The notes: generated from the letters alone by a model not told the origin. A stretch of DNA of 64,000 bases from Bacteroidota bacterium (GCA_018333525.1 JAGXTF010000118.1:62001-126000), one strand, 5' to 3'; positions 26,801-35,951 are shown, numbered from the stretch's first letter. Translations and numbers: made by a program.

Positions 26801-29395
26801 GCATGAATCTAGGTACCAACTTATTCGTTTTTTTAATTTAGCAACTGGTTGATCGAAAACAGGGTCGGGCAAACTGTGTGCAATACTCATAACTCTCCCT
26901 GGAACTTTGTACACTAAATCATCTTCTGCAAATCCGCAGTTATTTGGCTTTTCATCTGTGCAGAGGCTATCTGGATATTTAATTACATCAAGTTTTTCTC
27001 CCACTCCGCCAGGTAATAAAATGATTGTATTGTTTGGAGCTTTTTGCATTATCCAATAATAATTAAAAGGGTGCAGAGCAATTATTCTGCTCATTTTAAG
27101 AGGATCCTTTTGATTTAGATCTACTTGAAATAGCGTATCGGCATTTAATCCAAAATTCACACTATCACGGTATGTCGATCGTCTTTGAAAATACAGAAAT
27201 CTAGAATTTGGCGAGAATTCATGAGGTTCAAGTACATTTCTATCTTCCATTTCAGTAGAGTTTTGCACTGTATAGTCTGTAAAATCGTATTTAACTTTAA
27301 TATCACCTGTCTTGCGGTCAAATTCAAATACTTTGTAATTACAAGATATGTATCTACCATCTGGAGAAGTCTTTATAGTCTGATAATAAGGATAATTTAT
27401 CTGCTTTATTGTATCAAAGAAAATCATTGTATCTTCAAGCACTTTAAAAATAACCAATGAACTGTCATACACAGATCCCGCATCAGGTGGACAGGCTAGA
27501 AATAGCCAATAAAAACTATCGTTACTTGATGAAATTGCAGTAATGGCTTCAGTACCAAAAATTGCTCCATTACTATCGGACGGAAATCCAACTGGCCCAC
27601 GCAACGGAATATCCGTTGGACCAATAATATCCCAATATCCAGTTGCAGTATCACGACCAATTGTTCTGTAATAATTATAACCAGAAATATGACCATTGTA
27701 TAACGTAAACCAAAAGTACTCATCAGGTTTTCCCGGCTTTGGTAATACTAGATTTTGAAGAGCATTTTGCGAACCCTTTATCACAGTTGATTGTGATCTT
27801 TTTGCTACCCAATCCCGACTTTGAGAAGTATCTCTATACCATAATCTGGCATACTTATTAATATTTATCGTATTATATCCACCACCGTAAAATCTCATAA
27901 CCCCATTAGTGTCGCTAACCGACATAGCAGTTTGAACAGTTTCAATACCATTGGCAGATGGTATTACTGAAAATGCTTTTGTAGTTGGCAATACTCCATT
28001 TTTATGAAATTCTAATGAAACTTTTCTCCCACAATACCAATTTGCATTTACATCTTTAAGTATTGGCCCACAAGGCCTCACATAAATCATGTCTGGCCTT
28101 GTCAATTCAACAGTATCGTTTGCTCCAAATACAACTCTCAGATTTATTGTATACAAACCAGTATCGGTCAGTTTTACTGTATAATCCACGTTATTGGTTA
28201 CAGAATATGTTTTAACTAAACTTCCATTTCTGTAGACACGCCAGATATATGTGGCTGTCTGCGATTCTTTTTTGAATGCTGTAAATGTGAAATTACCACT
28301 GTCACAAAGTTCATAAAACTTCGCATCAAACCAAGCTGATTTCACGCAACATTGCAATTGCAAATAATTGAGTGTATCAATTTGAATAAGATTGTATCTG
28401 TACTTAAGTAACGAGTACTGCATTATTTCAACCTGCCCTTTGGTAAATGTATTTCGACAAGCATCAGGAGTATAATCCATGTGATTTTCAATCATATCAT
28501 TTTCATCGCCAATTTCGTGGCAGCTATTATTAGGCGTACATGTAGTATTTTCACCATCCAAAGGTGGAGTATCACAGCAAAAATCACCTGTTGTTGAACA
28601 TGTATCTGAGTTTGATGGACAGCCCCCACTAAATGTATGTAATAGACCAAAGTAATGGCCCATCTCATGAACTAGAACTCTTCCCCGACTACTTGTAAAT
28701 AAATCATAACTACCACCCTTTGTTACATAATCACCACAACTCTTTCTATCAAGAATTATACCTGGAGCACCAGGCGAATATATTGGGTGTGTTGCAAAAC
28801 CTAAGATACGTGCTCCTGGAATTGCAGTTTTTATTTGGTCAACTATGTAAATATTTATATAGTTATAGGTACTAGGAAAGTTGCCCTTCATGCTATCCAA
28901 TCTGTACAATTCATTCGGCCAAACTCTGTAAAGATCGGAATTAGGGTACCTGAAAATACTCTTCTTTGATAACCCCATATTTAGAGGGGCAAGGCAAAAA
29001 TAAAATTCTACATCACTCGCCTTGGAATTGGTTCCATAAGCATTAGCAAATTCTTCATTTAATATTTGAATCTGATCAATTACTTGTTGGTCACTAATAT
29101 TAGTTCCTGTTCCAGGAGTATTGTCAGAGGGGTCATGAACAATATGAACCACAAGTGGAATAACATATTTCCTTTTGGGACAGCTACCCCTACTTTGAAC
29201 GCCATGATATGATGGTGTAACAGAGTATGTAGATCGAAATTTTTCGAGCCCTTCCTGAAATTTCTTTTCGTTCCATTTTCCAAGATCTGTGCTGTCTAAG
29301 GAATAAGTCCGCTGTTCATCAAAGATACAGTGATCAGTTTGTGCCGCCAATTTGCATATAGAAAGGCAACAGAGGATAGTAAGCAAGTATTTCAT
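23810..29395 (-). CDS. Giant secreted M43 (PAPP-A-like) metalloprotease with T9SS sorting domain
   Basis: 1861 aa. Signal peptide at residues 1-18. The M43 protease domain spans about 60-350, with the zinc motif HEMGHYFGLLH (His244, Glu245, His248) and the Met-turn H-M-D-Y about 60 residues later. Cys-rich loops (C-C-D-T-P-P) are typical of M43B. A long beta-rich stalk contains a PKD-like domain near residue 870 (W-I-F-G-D-G-S) and several Ig-like repeats. The last 80 residues are a type A T9SS C-terminal domain (V-S-P-N-P-F-N-H-F, then G-S-Y-T-I-R-A-Y-E). The protein is expected to be exported and attached at the cell surface or released. It is one of three T9SS proteins carried by the element. 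Confidence 0.9.
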   Translation of the reverse strand: MKYLLTILCCLSICKLAAQTDHCIFDEQRTYSLDSTDLGKWNEKKFQEGLEKFRSTYSVTPSYHGVQSRGSCPKRKYVIPLVVHIVHDPSDNTPGTGTNISDQQVIDQIQILNEEFANAYGTNSKASDVEFYFCLAPLNMGLSKKSIFRYPNSDLYRVWPNELYRLDSMKGNFPSTYNYINIYIVDQIKTAIPGARILGFATHPIYSPGAPGIILDRKSCGDYVTKGGSYDLFTSSRGRVLVHEMGHYFGLLHTFSGGCPSNSDTCSTTGDFCCDTPPLDGENTTCTPNNSCHEIGDENDMIENHMDYTPDACRNTFTKGQVEIMQYSLLKYRYNLIQIDTLNYLQLQCCVKSAWFDAKFYELCDSGNFTFTAFKKESQTATYIWRVYRNGSLVKTYSVTNNVDYTVKLTDTGLYTINLRVVFGANDTVELTRPDMIYVRPCGPILKDVNANWYCGRKVSLEFHKNGVLPTTKAFSVIPSANGIETVQTAMSVSDTNGVMRFYGGGYNTININKYARLWYRDTSQSRDWVAKRSQSTVIKGSQNALQNLVLPKPGKPDEYFWFTLYNGHISGYNYYRTIGRDTATGYWDIIGPTDIPLRGPVGFPSDSNGAIFGTEAITAISSSNDSFYWLFLACPPDAGSVYDSSLVIFKVLEDTMIFFDTIKQINYPYYQTIKTSPDGRYISCNYKVFEFDRKTGDIKVKYDFTDYTVQNSTEMEDRNVLEPHEFSPNSRFLYFQRRSTYRDSVNFGLNADTLFQVDLNQKDPLKMSRIIALHPFNYYWIMQKAPNNTIILLPGGVGEKLDVIKYPDSLCTDEKPNNCGFAEDDLVYKVPGRVMSIAHSLPDPVFDQPVAKLKKRISWYLDSCTHAHFSHNMVWRENSIWIFGDGSLDSGREVSHSYSPGIYVVNLIIDGDTVTETIKVKQKSYTVSGRTLTCDTSQFSSYSVSPLNSFVKYNWSVTGGINANLSSNPEAKISWYDTGLLSVLLMDISDGCQYSDSLITTPLAPIGNNVISGDTSFCDTVQLTGSTPTGGTGTFTYSWNMQSQNLESNLQQFTKSLKTSSALPYPTGYIYRIVVSNGCVSKSNLIHIVSAKSSNIIQRKSSGCSDTLRTHDTANLLPGGQFQWQYSSDSIVWQNISGATNSKYNVSVKSWPFRYFRRVLNSLNCGNDTSNIIKVIGVLSITQHPIDATACNNMIFGMDVIIQTYQQSTTSFRWQYQSSNGTWNNLPFNIGGGPSLRDTASKYAHQTNFRLRIENSCFTIYSNTAALVKVANPSFTSVNNDTLISSGNSHRLKGKWSGQRNVCYAVWQTSRNPEGGTWDSLGYTLLDSFNVTPDFTSCQRRQYYRILLRNRCPLTGGNTWTKPIISRVISVGQYQQLSNYSDLWIADSDNDIGSEPNLGDTNNYTHSNHLWNRTRGDSGQPVYGWTDRVNVNCDLDTNFIHVYIQNRGNDTSFTGVLNLYWTINSTNEDWPTSWTGIQYFDNIDSGVSYPIGHKINTNPININDYVFAATGHYGIAPGDQVMITYAWTFPDIIPHPGWYYSNKAGTKKYSNTIGLCLLARIETCADEANYGMTYPEKLNYSTNYQKTTGNIGYNIVYNNNIVSANYYLSYVSPPFSDHVDDWIFVKVPKTPNLDSVVERPTKFKFCGYDADFYNVAEVLVTVPDQIWTALNAQSYPGNGYTIGSPGELIINVPCAEIGPILLPDTLHEFLGFTWRYQNGMDGIYYTDTASFDLVETVEDSIETGRVQFGIRGDFYSQSQGGGAPASTDIVEISKNTGLWVSPNPFNHFLDVKYKGTPGAPVRIEMLDANGKLVKSICECRADDQGKVSIRTETANLAQGSYTIRAYENGKNAAEKVIRCE

Positions 29396-29537
29396 TTTTT
29401 TATGATTAGAATGTCTTTATCATTTTTTTATTTAAATGCGATCTAACATAAATCTAATAATAAATATAATTTAGGAGTGATTAAGAAAGTACAATATAAG
29501 AGAGTAAGTATTAATCAAATCACGTTTTTCAGATTAC

Positions 29538-31661
29538 CTATTGTTTAACAATTTTCTTTATCAAAGGCATGCGATTTTCATCGCTTATTAAGATGACATA
29601 AAGCCCCTCCGGAAATTCGGAAAAAGAGATAGTTGAGCCGAATCCTTGTTCCAAAAGTTGCCCTTGGGCATTATATAAACTATATTTATGTGGCCCAGAA
29701 GGCGAGAAATTTAATGTCTCAGTAACAGGATTAGGATAAACATTTAGTAAATGTGCAGTAAGTTGGTGAGTTCGGAGAGATTTGATTTGTATTTCTGTTG
29801 TGTCACTGTAACAACCTGTGGTGGTATAAGCCCACACAGTCCAATTGCCTGTATCCTTTACAGAATAATAAGGTATTGCAGTAGTATCCATATTCCCATT
29901 ATGCTTAAATACAAAGCGCATTGCTGGTGATGAAAGATAGTTAGTAATTCGTATACTATCTGTAAGGGTAAATACCGCAACTGGTTTATCTATTGAAGTA
30001 CTTTTAAATACTTTTATTGTATCGAAATTCAAGCAATAATTGCTATCGTAAAATTTTACTGAATAAATTCCAAAAGTATCAATATGTCTTTCAGTCAGGC
30101 TACCTCCATTTTCCCACATTGAGCAGAATGATTGAGATGGGATGGATAAATTTATTCCGAAGGTGTCGTAACAAACTGGAATATCAGCGCCCAAAATATT
30201 CTTTTTTACAGGCTCCCAAACAGGAATGTTCTTAAGGATAGTATCATTCCCAGTTGAATATTTTGCAATCATTTTTACCTTTATTTGGCCCGAACTAATT
30301 ATCGGAACTTGGATTGACGAGCCACTTTGGGTGGTTTTTGATCCATCGGTATTAATTACCTCCCAGATAAGTGAATTTTCTTGCCCGGTAGTGATGGCTT
30401 CTAGTTCTATTTGATTGGATTTACAATTGGTTAAATATCTAACTTCACTTCGATATTCTCTAAAAAAGCTTGATGGAAAATTCGGGGGAGCATATTTTAT
30501 GTTATGTAAGGTTTTTAACCAATTTGGGTTATAGTTTTTTGGAACAAAAGAGTCATTTGTATTTGACATAAGGAAAAGACAGTTTGTGTCCTTATATATC
30601 CATAAATTTACTGAATCTACCCATCTCTCAGTAATGTAATAGCCACTGACCAATTCATTTTTGCTTAATCTGTATAAGCCAAAACTATAGCGAAATGGAG
30701 GTTGCGATTGTTTAGCAATAATATTGGTGTCCCAATCTTTTATTCTGTTTTGAGCTAATTGAGCTACAGTTCCAGCCTCACTGTTAGCAGTATAAAGGTA
30801 TTCCTCATTCTCAGAAAACTCAGGTCCAATTAAAAGACCATGTTCCACGTCGTACCTTATGATTCGGTCGGTAAGTGCCGAATTAAACGCATTAAAATGA
30901 GCAATTTGAATTTTTCCATCTTCAAAATTATGGTTAGTAATGCTATGACCATTTACTGAAAATAAAGCGCCACATTGCCCGGAGCTATTTTTGTAGCTAT
31001 TAGCATTATATTGCATAAAAGGACAAGGAATAATACCGTTGTCAGTGATCAAGAAAAATAACAAGTTATCAGAAGTATTTGATGCGGTTACCAGCCAATA
31101 AAAGTAGTTGTTGTGGTGTATTGTTGCTCCAATACCTTCGATAACTCTCGTAGCTAATAATTGATCTTTTTTAACGACTGTTTTTGTTTTCCAATTGATG
31201 AGGGCATACCTTAATCTATTATTTAAATTACCACTTTCGTAGGTCGTATAAAAGAGATAGCAAAAACTATCTTTTCCAGGGTACGGAATAAATACAGCAC
31301 CTCGGTAAGAAGTCCAGTTACCGGTCGAAATTTGACCTCCGGAAATAATATTATGGCTGCTGTCGTAAACAAATCGGCTGTCAAAATATAGTTGTAAATG
31401 CCCCCCAGTGTCCGTGAATACTGCCATTTCTTCTGTCGATATGGCTTTGGAATATGGGTGTTGGTATGGGCCATTTTCAGTCCATTCGATCCAGTTACTA
31501 TCACCAAATACCCAATGTCGGGTTCTATTTCTGTCAGGGTTTGCATTCTGTCCTTGGACCATGTTCGCAGCAAGAAACAAAAAGAACAAAATAGGAGCGC
31601 CCCTTGAGAAAAGGATTTGAAACGGACGACAAGCAGGAACATCACTTTGGGTAGAAGTCAT
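29538..31661 (-). CDS. Large secreted protein with T9SS type A sorting domain
   Basis: 707 aa. The N-terminus has a long basic lead and then a hydrophobic segment (about residues 22-37, cleaved near V-Q-G-Q), so the real start may be an internal codon. The mature part opens R-T-R-H-W-V-F-G-D-S and looks like a beta-propeller-type region to about residue 400. Ig-like beta domains follow, then a T9SS tail (V-Y-P-N-P-V-T-E, L-Y-N-A-Q-G-Q-L-L, E-G-L-Y-V-I-L-I). It lies 142 bases upstream of the M43 protease gene on the same strand and could share its transcript. No enzymatic motif was seen; it may be an adhesin. Confidence 0.82.
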   Translation of the reverse strand: MTSTQSDVPACRPFQILFSRGAPILFFLFLAANMVQGQNANPDRNRTRHWVFGDSNWIEWTENGPYQHPYSKAISTEEMAVFTDTGGHLQLYFDSRFVYDSSHNIISGGQISTGNWTSYRGAVFIPYPGKDSFCYLFYTTYESGNLNNRLRYALINWKTKTVVKKDQLLATRVIEGIGATIHHNNYFYWLVTASNTSDNLLFFLITDNGIIPCPFMQYNANSYKNSSGQCGALFSVNGHSITNHNFEDGKIQIAHFNAFNSALTDRIIRYDVEHGLLIGPEFSENEEYLYTANSEAGTVAQLAQNRIKDWDTNIIAKQSQPPFRYSFGLYRLSKNELVSGYYITERWVDSVNLWIYKDTNCLFLMSNTNDSFVPKNYNPNWLKTLHNIKYAPPNFPSSFFREYRSEVRYLTNCKSNQIELEAITTGQENSLIWEVINTDGSKTTQSGSSIQVPIISSGQIKVKMIAKYSTGNDTILKNIPVWEPVKKNILGADIPVCYDTFGINLSIPSQSFCSMWENGGSLTERHIDTFGIYSVKFYDSNYCLNFDTIKVFKSTSIDKPVAVFTLTDSIRITNYLSSPAMRFVFKHNGNMDTTAIPYYSVKDTGNWTVWAYTTTGCYSDTTEIQIKSLRTHQLTAHLLNVYPNPVTETLNFSPSGPHKYSLYNAQGQLLEQGFGSTISFSEFPEGLYVILISDENRMPLIKKIVKQ

Positions 31662-31790
31662 ATATTCAAATTTAAAGCATATTTTACCAAGTGTGTCTCA
31701 TTGATAAGTACTGTGACAATTATATGTGTAAAATGTTGCTAAGAGTCTAAGTAATTGGCCCGTATTGCCTTCAAGTGATTTACCAATTCA

Positions 31791-32303
31791 TTACCGAGTT
31801 TTAATTGTTTTCGTTTCCATTACCCGAACCACAGGCACAGATTGAATGCATACCTCATCTCCCTTGATAAGAAATCCCGAAAAGAAGCCTAATACTGGCA
31901 GAAGGGACAATCCGAGTCCAGCAGAGAAGAGAATAGCCCCGGTTCTCTTCTTCTTACCCTCCACAAAGTCCGAGCCGTTCAGAAGTACTTCCTGACCATC
32001 TGTGGCAAGAACCGAGTTGACGATCACCTCTATGCGTCCGGGTCTGCCCCAAGCCCCTGCTGGCTTCTTGTTTATGGTTATATTGACTGATTCACCGGCT
32101 TTAATAACAGTTCTGTTGGAGTCACCCTTAATATCCCTCCCGATAAAAGCTCTGATTTGATCATTCCCATCGCTACAAACCGTATGGGTGAAGATGATTG
32201 GGACCAAAGTTCCAGCGGTTAGAAAATCCTCCTTCTGTGCTGATAATCTTTGAGTTGCACCAGCAATTACAACTGCTGTAAATATTAGTGTTTTCAAGTT
32301 CAT
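31791..32303 (-). CDS. Small exported protein, unknown
   Basis: 170 aa from the ATG at 32303; the open frame extends 12 codons further upstream, but the 32303 start gives a clean signal peptide (MNLKTLIFTAVVIAGA, cleaved near LSAQ). It has the look of a conjugation-associated or envelope beta protein. The early part (G-T-L-V-P-I-I-F-T-H-T-V) and the block A-G-S/E-V-N-I-T-I suggest a small beta domain. One hydrophobic segment (G-L-G-L-S-L-L-P-V-L-G-F-F-S-G-F) lies at about residues 125-145, just before the basic tail. No family is named. It lies at the left edge of the mobility core. Confidence 0.6.
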   Translation of the reverse strand: MNLKTLIFTAVVIAGATQRLSAQKEDFLTAGTLVPIIFTHTVCSDGNDQIRAFIGRDIKGDSNRTVIKAGESVNITINKKPAGAWGRPGRIEVIVNSVLATDGQEVLLNGSDFVEGKKKRTGAILFSAGLGLSLLPVLGFFSGFLIKGDEVCIQSVPVVRVMETKTIKTR

Positions 32304-32410
32304 AAAGGCGAGTATAGGAAAGAAACACGAAAGACGCAAATAAACAGTATTTTATTAAGAGGACTTTATAAACGGTAATTTATAAGCGTGACAAGAACCT
32401 CCTTTACAGT

Positions 32411-32665
32411 ATGGTAAAAGAAATTAAGAAGGTCAAAAAAGTGCCCTTAGACCCAAGAATATTAGCCATTTGTGATAAAATCAAAGACCTACGGATTGCA
32501 GCAGGCTATACGAACTATGAGAACTTTGCCTGGGATCACCGTTTGAACCGAAGCCATTATCACAAGGTAGAAAAGGGCCATAATATGACCCTTGAATCAT
32601 TTTTGAAAATTATTGATGCACATGGCCTGAAACTAAAGGACTTTTTTCAAACAATTGATCTATAA
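32411..32665 (+). CDS. XRE-family HTH regulator
   Basis: 84 aa. The lambda-repressor-like fold spans residues 18-80: I-C-D-K-I-K-D-L-R-I-A-A-G, then Y-E-N-F-A-W-D-H-R-L-N-R-S-H-Y-H-K-V-E-K-G and the helix-5 block S-F-L-K-I-I-D-A-H-G-L-K-L-K-D-F-F. Basic residues at the N-terminus could extend DNA contact. It is transcribed away from the 31791-32303 gene and ends in a strong hairpin terminator, so it is probably monocistronic and may control the neighbouring minus-strand core operon. Confidence 0.8.
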   Translation: MVKEIKKVKKVPLDPRILAICDKIKDLRIAAGYTNYENFAWDHRLNRSHYHKVEKGHNMTLESFLKIIDAHGLKLKDFFQTIDL

Positions 32666-32692
32666 AAATGGAAATCATTGTCCAAATTAAAA

Positions 32693-32722
32693 AAGCAATG
32701 GATTTTTCCATTGCTTAGTTTT
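32693..32722 (+). terminator. Rho-independent terminator after the XRE gene
   Basis: AAGCAATGGA (32693-32702) and TCCATTGCTT (32707-32716) form a perfect 10-bp stem with a TTTT loop, followed closely by a six-T run. It is 28 bases after the stop at 32665. Confidence 0.8.
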
Positions 32723-32877
32723 TTAATTAAAGAACAAATTACTTCAGCCAAAATATTTTGGCTTTTTCACACCTAACAAAATCACACCGATTGCAAAATC
32801 ACCATGTTCAATGAAATTGAAACACTTCGAGGTATCAATGAGTTTGTACTGATCGTCGAACTTGAATTTTTTCATGT

Positions 32878-33492
32878 TTAAAAACTCTTAGGATTAATGA
32901 TTAATTCACTGGTGAGAATTGTAACATTTTCTGGGGTGAAATACTTTTCTTTTACAAGGGTCGTAAGAATTTCCCTTGCCTCTGATTTAGTATCGTAGAA
33001 CACAATAGGTCTTGATGTAATTTCTTTTTGGTCCTTCCGATTATTATCAGAATCAAAGAATCCCCAAACTGGATACATCCAGCCAGCCTTGCGCAGAAGG
33101 GCTCGAAGGTTGGAGATATCATACTCATCGTATTCAGCCATTCGTTTTTCTGCGAGATAATGCGTCTCAAGACCTAATTGAGAAAGGACTTCTTTCAAAT
33201 GAGTGGTCTCGAAGACAATACCATCTTGTTGAACAACCTCCTCTAGCTTTTTAAGCATGTAAGCAATGATTCGATCTTCAGTTCCAACGTTGGACATAAA
33301 CACTCTGTAAGGAGGTATATCTCCTGCAAAGAAGCTGGATTCATGGTTTTTCGATGTGATTATTGAAAGCAATTCCTGCTTGGTAAAATAGGCCACCCAA
33401 CGATCATTGACTTTGATTTTCGTGGCTTCCAATAGATCGAGGTAATCCTTCAGAATTTGGATTAAAATACAGACTGTTCTAATCTGCATCAT
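32878..33492 (-). CDS. Hypothetical protein, mobility-core operon
   Basis: 204 aa, soluble, unknown. Residues 30-90 contain V-A-Y-F-T-K-Q-E-L-L-S-I-I and R-I-I-A-Y-M-L-K-K-L-E-E. The preceding 112-aa protein has a similar pair (I-L-Y-F-L-S-R-K-D-L-V-A-I-V and F-I-V-A-Y-M-L-N-N-W), so the two probably share a domain that duplicated. The C-terminal half has a G-W-M-Y-P-V-W-G-F-F block. The gene overlaps its neighbour by 14 bases and belongs to the minus-strand run from 38210 to 32878. The 212 bases after the XRE gene and before this stop hold only the terminator. Confidence 0.65.
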   Translation of the reverse strand: MMQIRTVCILIQILKDYLDLLEATKIKVNDRWVAYFTKQELLSIITSKNHESSFFAGDIPPYRVFMSNVGTEDRIIAYMLKKLEEVVQQDGIVFETTHLKEVLSQLGLETHYLAEKRMAEYDEYDISNLRALLRKAGWMYPVWGFFDSDNNRKDQKEITSRPIVFYDTKSEAREILTTLVKEKYFTPENVTILTSELIINPKSF

Positions 33493-33817
33493 TTGAACCC
33501 TCCTCCAATTCGGATGTTACCAGAGCCGTTGGGTGCTTAAGGGTCTCCTGGCGCCAATTGTTAAGCATGTAGGCTACAATGAATAGGTCGTCCTTTATGA
33601 ATTCAAGGAGTTCCTTGTTTTCAAGTGTAGCTACATCAGGTTTACCGGGCAGTGCTCCTTTGTACATTTCATTCACTATGGCAACAAGGTCTTTGCGTGA
33701 AAGGAAGTACAGGATTGCAGGGTCAACCGCAGGAACGGTTTCACTTTCGTCTTTAGCGCGTTTGCGCAAAATTGTGGCGAAATACTTTAGCATTTCTTTG
33801 TTTTTTTCTGTTTTCAT
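33479..33817 (-). CDS. Hypothetical protein, mobility-core operon
   Basis: 112 aa, acidic tail, no signal or membrane segment. It shares a short pattern (aromatic, basic, D/E-L-V/L-x-I-I/V, then I-x-A-Y-M-L) with the following 204-aa protein, which suggests they are related and may form a complex. The start is preceded by an A/T-rich stretch. It sits 83 bases after the Dam gene and overlaps the 204-aa gene by 14 bases. No function is recognised. Confidence 0.6.
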   Translation of the reverse strand: MKTEKNKEMLKYFATILRKRAKDESETVPAVDPAILYFLSRKDLVAIVNEMYKGALPGKPDVATLENKELLEFIKDDLFIVAYMLNNWRQETLKHPTALVTSELEEGSNDAD

Positions 33818-33900
33818 TTTTTTTGTATTTAATTGTGAATGAACTTTCTATGATTTTCTTTTATTTGTTTAAGTTGGATGGTGGGTAAATTCAAAGTATT

Positions 33901-34698
33901 TCATATTGGATAGTTTGCCGTTAAGACCTCAGTTTTTACAGGTCGCTTACTCCCGTCAGTAATCTTGTGTGCACTCAGTGGCTTGGTGAATAATTTAGAA
34001 TGCCAGCCATGTTTATTTATGAATTCATTGAGAATTTTAGACGGATATGAACTCAGAAGAAATTTTCCTTTTATGGTGACCAAAGTCTCAACTAATTTAC
34101 GATAGTCGTTTTCAGTATATCCACTGTAATGACCTTGGTCAGTTTCTATGTATGGTGGGTCTAAATAGTGAAAAGTTTCAGGACTGTCATAGAGTTTAAT
34201 TACATGGCATGCATCAGAACATTCTATTGCTGCATTCTCTATTCGTTTTGCAAATGAATCAGTAAATTTGATTTTCTTGTTTAAGAAAGTTTTTTGTCTT
34301 TTTCCATATTTATCAAATCCCCATGAACCCATTATATGCAAGAACCCCATATTGCAGGCTATATAGAACCCCCATGCTTGGACTAGTTCGCTGAAGAGAT
34401 GTGGCATTCGGCAGACTACCATTGCGGTGGAATATGAAGAGCGAGAGAAAAGCGTTTCTTCAATCTTTTGTTTAAGATTTTGGAAATCATTTTGAAGTAC
34501 TTTGTAGAAATTAATTACCAGATTGTTTGTATCATTAATGACTTCATGTTCTACTGGCTCTTTTGCAAAGAATACCGTACCGCCGCCGAAGAATGGTTCT
34601 GTGTAAACTGAATGTGTGGGAATTAGCGGCAGTATATGCTTGAGCATATTTTTCTTTCCGCCGTAATATGAAATTGGAGTATCGTGCGTTTTTGACAT
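33901..34698 (-). CDS. Dam-family (D12 class) adenine-N6 DNA methyltransferase
   Basis: 265 aa, the usual length. Motif I-like start P-I-S-Y-Y-G-G-K-K-N-M, F-F-G-G-G-T-V (SAM binding), and the catalytic Y-L-D-P-P-Y-I-E near residue 175, in the order typical of the D12 class. These enzymes commonly methylate GATC, but the target here is not deducible. No partner endonuclease is adjacent. It lies in the core operon between the VirD4-like ATPase and the two hypothetical proteins, so it is probably an orphan methylase that protects or marks the element. Confidence 0.9.
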   Translation of the reverse strand: MSKTHDTPISYYGGKKNMLKHILPLIPTHSVYTEPFFGGGTVFFAKEPVEHEVINDTNNLVINFYKVLQNDFQNLKQKIEETLFSRSSYSTAMVVCRMPHLFSELVQAWGFYIACNMGFLHIMGSWGFDKYGKRQKTFLNKKIKFTDSFAKRIENAAIECSDACHVIKLYDSPETFHYLDPPYIETDQGHYSGYTENDYRKLVETLVTIKGKFLLSSYPSKILNEFINKHGWHSKLFTKPLSAHKITDGSKRPVKTEVLTANYPI

Positions 34699-34751
34699 AA
34701 AATAAATTTGTAATAGTTAATTACAAACCCATTTTACTCGTGACAGAATTA

Positions 34752-35951
34752 TTAAATAGTTGTACTTTTTGGTAAGTCTAAATGTTCTGGTGCTATGGTT
34801 ATGGCAGAGAATGGAGTAGAGGGTTTGCCATCAATTAATAACTTTAAAAAGATGGAATGATTTTCTAAATTGATAAAATCTTCTGCCTCAAATACGGGAT
34901 GCATTTCTTTCGCAAAAAACTGAGCATCCTGATATGAAAGCCTGAAACAAATCATGGTACCGACGTTGCCCAAGACGGCATCCCGGATTTTTTCGGTAAG
35001 CTGATTTAGATATTGGTGAGCCACGACAAATCCTATTTTGAACTTGCGTAGTTCTGAAAACATTTCCACGAGTGAAAGAGTTGTGTAATTGTGAAATTCG
35101 TCCAAATACACATAAAACGGTCTGCGTTTAGCTTCGGGCAATGACGCCCTGTTAAATCCCACAGAAGCTATTGTGCCAATAATTAGAGACCCCAGGAGGT
35201 ATGCCGCATCTCTTCCAATAGAGCCTTTTGCCATATTAACAATTAGTATTTTCCCATCATTGATAATACGTGAGAAGGAAATCTGTTCTTTGTTCTCAAC
35301 TAGTATTTTCTTGATAATTGGAATTGTTAAGAATCCGCCAATTTTGTTATAAACTGGTATTAAATCGGCCTTCCCATATTTCGGAAATTCATTAATCCAG
35401 AAATTTCGTACTTCTTCTGTCAGAATGTTCTTTATGCAGTTGGTGCGATATTCTTCATCATTCAGAATTTTGGGAATATCAGAAAAAGTAGCAGTTTCCT
35501 GATCAAGCAGAGTCAATAAGACATTGCGCAATGTATATTCAATCCTAGTACCCCAGGATTGGCTGCCCCAGATTTTCTCAAACACTTCAAGAATATGGGA
35601 AACTACCAAATGTCTGAATTGAAATGGTACTTTTCTTAAAGGATTGTATCCATAACAAATATGTGGGTTTGTGGCATCAAATAAAATAATATCATTTCGG
35701 TAGCGCGGATGTATCGTTTCCCGAATTTTTTCAGCAAGATCCCCGGCAATGTCAAAAATACAAGCACCTCGAAAACAATATATGTCCTGGAGTAATAAGG
35801 TTTCAATAAGGTTAGTTTTGCCAGTGCCAGTCTTACCAATAATATGTATTCCGACCATCCGATCATGTTGGTGAATGCCAAATACTGTGTTTTGGTTTCG
35901 AAAATTGACTTTTGCAAAATATGAAATGCTAGGTTTTAGTGATTTCATCAA
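34752..35951 (-). CDS. VirD4/HerA-like ATPase, short form
   Basis: 399 aa. Walker A I-G-K-T-G-T-G-K-T-N is at residues 38-47, followed by L-L-L-Q-D-I. Walker B F-Y-V-Y-L-D-E-F-H-N-Y is near residue 287. F-V-V-A-H-Q-Y-L-N-Q-L (sensor-type Q) and G-N-V-G-T-M-I-C-F-R also follow the pattern of VirD4/TraG and HerA pumps. No membrane helix is seen, so it is unlike a classical coupling protein. It lines up with the C-terminal half of the 992-aa ATPase at 40393-43371, so the element has two paralogues. Substrate handling during transfer or replication is the likely role, but no relaxase is nearby. Confidence 0.85.
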   Translation of the reverse strand: MMKSLKPSISYFAKVNFRNQNTVFGIHQHDRMVGIHIIGKTGTGKTNLIETLLLQDIYCFRGACIFDIAGDLAEKIRETIHPRYRNDIILFDATNPHICYGYNPLRKVPFQFRHLVVSHILEVFEKIWGSQSWGTRIEYTLRNVLLTLLDQETATFSDIPKILNDEEYRTNCIKNILTEEVRNFWINEFPKYGKADLIPVYNKIGGFLTIPIIKKILVENKEQISFSRIINDGKILIVNMAKGSIGRDAAYLLGSLIIGTIASVGFNRASLPEAKRRPFYVYLDEFHNYTTLSLVEMFSELRKFKIGFVVAHQYLNQLTEKIRDAVLGNVGTMICFRLSYQDAQFFAKEMHPVFEAEDFINLENHSIFLKLLIDGKPSTPFSAITIAPEHLDLPKSTTI

